Shown here: in pieces, positions 5,628 through 5,662 of the stretch
Layout: each line of letters starts with the position of its first letter
How positions within the stretch are numbered: position 1 is the first letter of the stretch
Assembly: GCA_027005175.1 (NCBI GenBank)
Contig: JALTMC010000303.1
Location: 1 to 5,662 of the forward strand
Source: Myxococcales bacterium
GTDB taxonomy: Bacteria > Myxococcota_C > UBA6777
Reading direction: 5' to 3'
DNA: 5,662 nucleotides
Notes under the pieces: model-generated
Databases searched by the model: none
Seen by the model: only the letters and a program-made list of their open reading frames with translations
Told to the model about the DNA's origin: nothing
Made by a program: the position numbers and the translations under genes

Positions 5628-5662
5628 CAAGACAGAACAACAGAGAGTACCCAACCTTCTAC

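Overview
The window is bacterial DNA with a base composition near half G+C (estimated by eye). It holds four long protein genes packed tightly on two strands. The style suggests a Gram-negative bacterium: a large M28 metallopeptidase with a PDZ domain, a two-membrane-segment Cache-like/HAMP sensor histidine kinase, and a PfkB-type kinase of a kind I associate with deltaproteobacterial-type lineages. That lineage guess rests on protein style only and is weak. There are no RNA genes, CRISPR arrays, insertion sequences or phage genes that I can see.

Layout. From the left edge to 1868 (+) runs an M28 family metallopeptidase. Its reading frame is open to the window edge, so the gene starts outside the window and the visible part is the 3' portion. 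It begins with a striking His/Lys-rich linker, followed by the PA-containing peptidase domain and a C-terminal PDZ domain. A 130-base convergent gap (1869-1998) holds a 15-bp tandem repeat and a small hairpin. Three genes then lie on the minus strand, read from right to left: mtnP (5496 to 4633, 5'-methylthioadenosine phosphorylase), a PfkB/ribokinase-family kinase (4487 to 3555) and a sensor histidine kinase (3540 to 1999). The mtnP-kinase gap is 145 bases and carries a 26-bp tandem repeat. The kinase-histidine kinase gap is only 14 bases. A plausible promoter precedes mtnP at about 5599-5627.

How the genes may work together. MtnP splits methylthioadenosine (and in some family members 5'-deoxyadenosine or adenosine) into adenine and a sugar 1-phosphate. 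A PfkB kinase next to it could act on a nucleoside, a sugar or a sugar phosphate in the same salvage route, but its substrate cannot be read from sequence. The histidine kinase follows at operon spacing with no response regulator in view, which raises the possibility of a sensory function tied to nucleoside salvage. The peptidase is convergent and has no evident link to this operon.

Notable features. There are three separate short tandem repeat arrays (15, 15 and 26 bp), all at gene ends or in a gap between genes. The histidine kinase lacks a ribosome binding site at its long ATG start, and an internal TTG start with a good site is an alternative. I see no clear new biological system. The mtnP-kinase-sensor cluster is the part most worth following up.
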